A DNA stretch of 64,000 nt from Trissonchulus latispiculum. Its lineage: Eukaryota; Nematoda; Enoplea; Enoplida; Ironidae. The DNA is taken from the NCBI GenBank assembly GCA_030248195.1, contig JASAND010013381.1, positions 1 through 64,000 on the forward strand. Reading direction: 5' to 3'. A program made the translations under genes and the position numbers. Below the pieces are notes generated by a model that was given only the letters and a program-made list of their open reading frames with translations, was not told where the DNA came from and ran no database searches. Shown here one piece after another: positions 62,139-64,000 of the stretch (positions within the stretch are counted from its first letter, which is position 1; the number at the start of each line of letters is the position of its first letter).

Positions 62139-64000
62139 CTACATTCTTCCCTCTTCGTTGTAGATAAAACCTCTGTCTGTTCCAGGAAAAAATGTTGGCT
62201 GAGGTTTTCTTCGTCTTGCCGGAAGAACTCGCCTATGTTGTCTATCGTTAGCCTGTTGACGGACAATCGGAGGTGGTGCGAACCACGAATCTTCAGCTGT
62301 GGAATTCGTGATTACCATTCTGACCATTACCATCTACCATTCCGAGTTGCTTTCGCAGTAACCAGATTTCTGGCATTAACAATCCGACCTGAAGAAAGTT
62401 GAAACGTCGCCGGACCTTTAATCTTTACTATCTTCTCTGGCGGACCAAAACGAGATTCTCCTTTCTTGTAGTCGTACCTTTTGTGACGGACGGTATCACC
62501 AACTTGGAGTTCGATGCCATTAGTCTTTCGTCGGAAATCGGCATACGTTTGATATGACCGCTGATAACTAGACAATTGTGGGTTTCGTAACGGCTCGGGT
62601 TTTCTGAATAGGGGAGCTGTGAGCTTAGTGCTATCTTCCTAGGAATAATTTGGCAGGGGATAATTGCGTTCCTCTGTGCGGGATGGTCCTATAGGTAAGC
62701 AAGGCGGGGCTTAAAGCATCTTGCCAATTTTGACCTTCCAACCAAGCCACCTGAGCACTTTTTTGAGAACCCGGTCAAAGCGCTCTACCAACCCATTAGC
62801 AGACGGATTGTATACTGAAGTAGAAGAGTGTCGTATTCCGTGATCTTTTAGGTATCCTTGAAATTCGAGGCTTTTGAACTGAGGACCGTTGTCACTGACA
62901 ATCTCCAGAGGATAACCAAAACGTGAGAAAACTTTGTCCAGAAACCGTATAACTGTCGAGGAAGTGATGCTACCAGCCGTCGCTACCTCCGGCCACTTTG
63001 AGTAGTAATCACAAAGTACCAACTGAAATCGTTCATTTTGGGGAGCTATGGGAAACGGACCAAGGATATCTAATCCCAGCTTGACCCATGGACGATCTGG
63101 AACTTGAATGATTTGGGTAGGTGGGCGTAGTGGCTTCACGGTCTTGTCGCTTTCTCGACAAGGCATACAATTGTAAACGGAATCTTCGATATCTTTATAA
63201 CCAGGCCACCAAAAGGCTTGTCTGAGCCTTTGTTTCGATCGCACTATGCCTGGATGACCTTCGTAAACCAGTAGTAGAACTTTGTTTTTTAGGGATTCAG
63301 GAATTATGATCTGAGCAGGATGACGTAAAAGACAACCATCGACCTCGCTAATTTGATCCCTGATTTTGTAGTAAGGAATCAACTTTTCGACTACTTTGTA
63401 AGGCCAACCAGTCTGCAGGTGTTTCGACACTGCTTTAAGTGTAGCATCGCTTGAGCAGTTGCAATCTCTTCGAATGACAAAGCAGTTGTTTTAAAATGGC
63501 AAATCTGATGAATGAAAAAATCTGTTTCTAGGTCATCTTCTGGTATGGGCAACCTGGATAAGGCATCTGCTGTCTTGTTCAAATGACCAGGTTTATATTC
63601 AATTTTGTAGTCATACCCCAACAATCGTGCGTACCATCTGCTTATACCCAGTGAACGTCGATTTTCACCTGTCGAACTTAGCAAAATAGTAAGGCATTGA
63701 TGATCAGTTCGTAGAATAAAAGGGCGACCCCATAAGAACGTTTGCCAACGTTCAATGAAGTATACACATGCCAAGGCTTCTTTCTCTGGCATTGCAAACT
63801 TCCGCTCTCTTTCTGATAAGATCTTCGAACCAAATGCTATCACTCTTTCATGCCCATTCTGAATTTGAGAAAGAACAGCACCTATCCCCGAATTCGAAGC
63901 ATCAGTAGTTACTATGGTTATAGCTGATGGATCAAAAGTGGCTAACGTCGGCACAGCAACGATCATCTTTTTAATCTGTCAGAGGAAGCTTGTGCTTCCG
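62139..64000 (-). pseudogene. Gypsy pol, RNase H to C-terminus, cut by the window edge
   Basis: Minus strand. RNase H at 63966-63500 (TTDASNSGIGAVLSQ, EKEALACVYFIERW, LRTDHQCLTILL), KTADALSRLP linker, a frameshift near 63420, then integrase 63430-62711: EGHPGIVRSKQRLR, CMPC, LGLDILGPF, IVSDNGPQF and NGLVERF, so all three catalytic residues are present. Another shift lies near 62700, then the C-terminal DTVRHKRYDYKKGESRFGPP module (62575-62327) and a tail ending FFPGTDRGFIYNEEG at 62139. A further shift at about 63968 separates it from reverse transcriptase, which lies outside the window. It directly adjoins the truncated BEL copy. Confidence 0.87.

Overview
This is a stretch of an invertebrate animal genome, read by eye as AT-rich. 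The evidence is spliced exons with GT/AG borders and matching phases, a vesicular acetylcholine transporter (which points to a bilaterian with cholinergic neurons), ShK- and CAP-domain exons of secreted proteins, and a dense load of Gypsy, Copia and BEL/Pao retrotransposon remains plus many short inverted-repeat DNA transposons. I cannot name the phylum from sequence alone.

Host genes are few. On the minus strand, two ShKT-domain exons (3092-3301, 3430-3597) belong to one cysteine-rich secreted protein. A three-exon CAP/GAPR-1-like domain (13023-14739) lies about 10 kb upstream of them in transcription order; all of these introns are phase 1. On the plus strand, 48844-50529 is an intact single-exon vesicular acetylcholine transporter (561 residues), the best gene of the window. 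Weaker host candidates are a 16-codon first exon at 56799-56846, a terminal exon at 50886-51042, and tandem leader-like segments at 28684-31660, one of which is split by a Copia element.

Retroelements: 5'-truncated or decayed Gypsy copies at 4779-6702 (-), 19560-20640 (-), 25543-27837 (-, long open frame), 58118-59980 (+) and 62139-64000 (-, cut by the window edge); a BEL/Pao 3' half at 60190-61995 (-); and an LTR-complete but internally deleted Copia at 28853-30432 (-) with a 5-bp target duplication.

DNA elements are the most striking content. (1) At least five short hAT-type elements with exact or near-exact 8-bp duplications and TAGNG or CAGNG ends, plus three decayed relatives; most are packed with CCGG/GGCC words that differ between elements. 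(2) Two foldback elements (13571-14016, 23151-23863) share CAAGAGT ends, 7-bp duplications and G/C homopolymer arms; the second has an empty-site copy in the same window. (3) TTAA-flanked elements (3824-4450, 4455-7416) sit head to tail across one shared TTAA. (4) A 2.3-kb element (37409-39685) has 240-270 bp inverted ends and a TATA duplication; it sits in a repeat whose uninterrupted copy is at 43.9 kb. (5) A CpG-dense ACGCGCGTCGAC array lies at 51065-52349, next to the transporter gene. The rest is intergenic or intronic DNA with dispersed repeats, palindromes and microsatellites. No transposase gene is visible, so the DNA elements here all appear non-autonomous.
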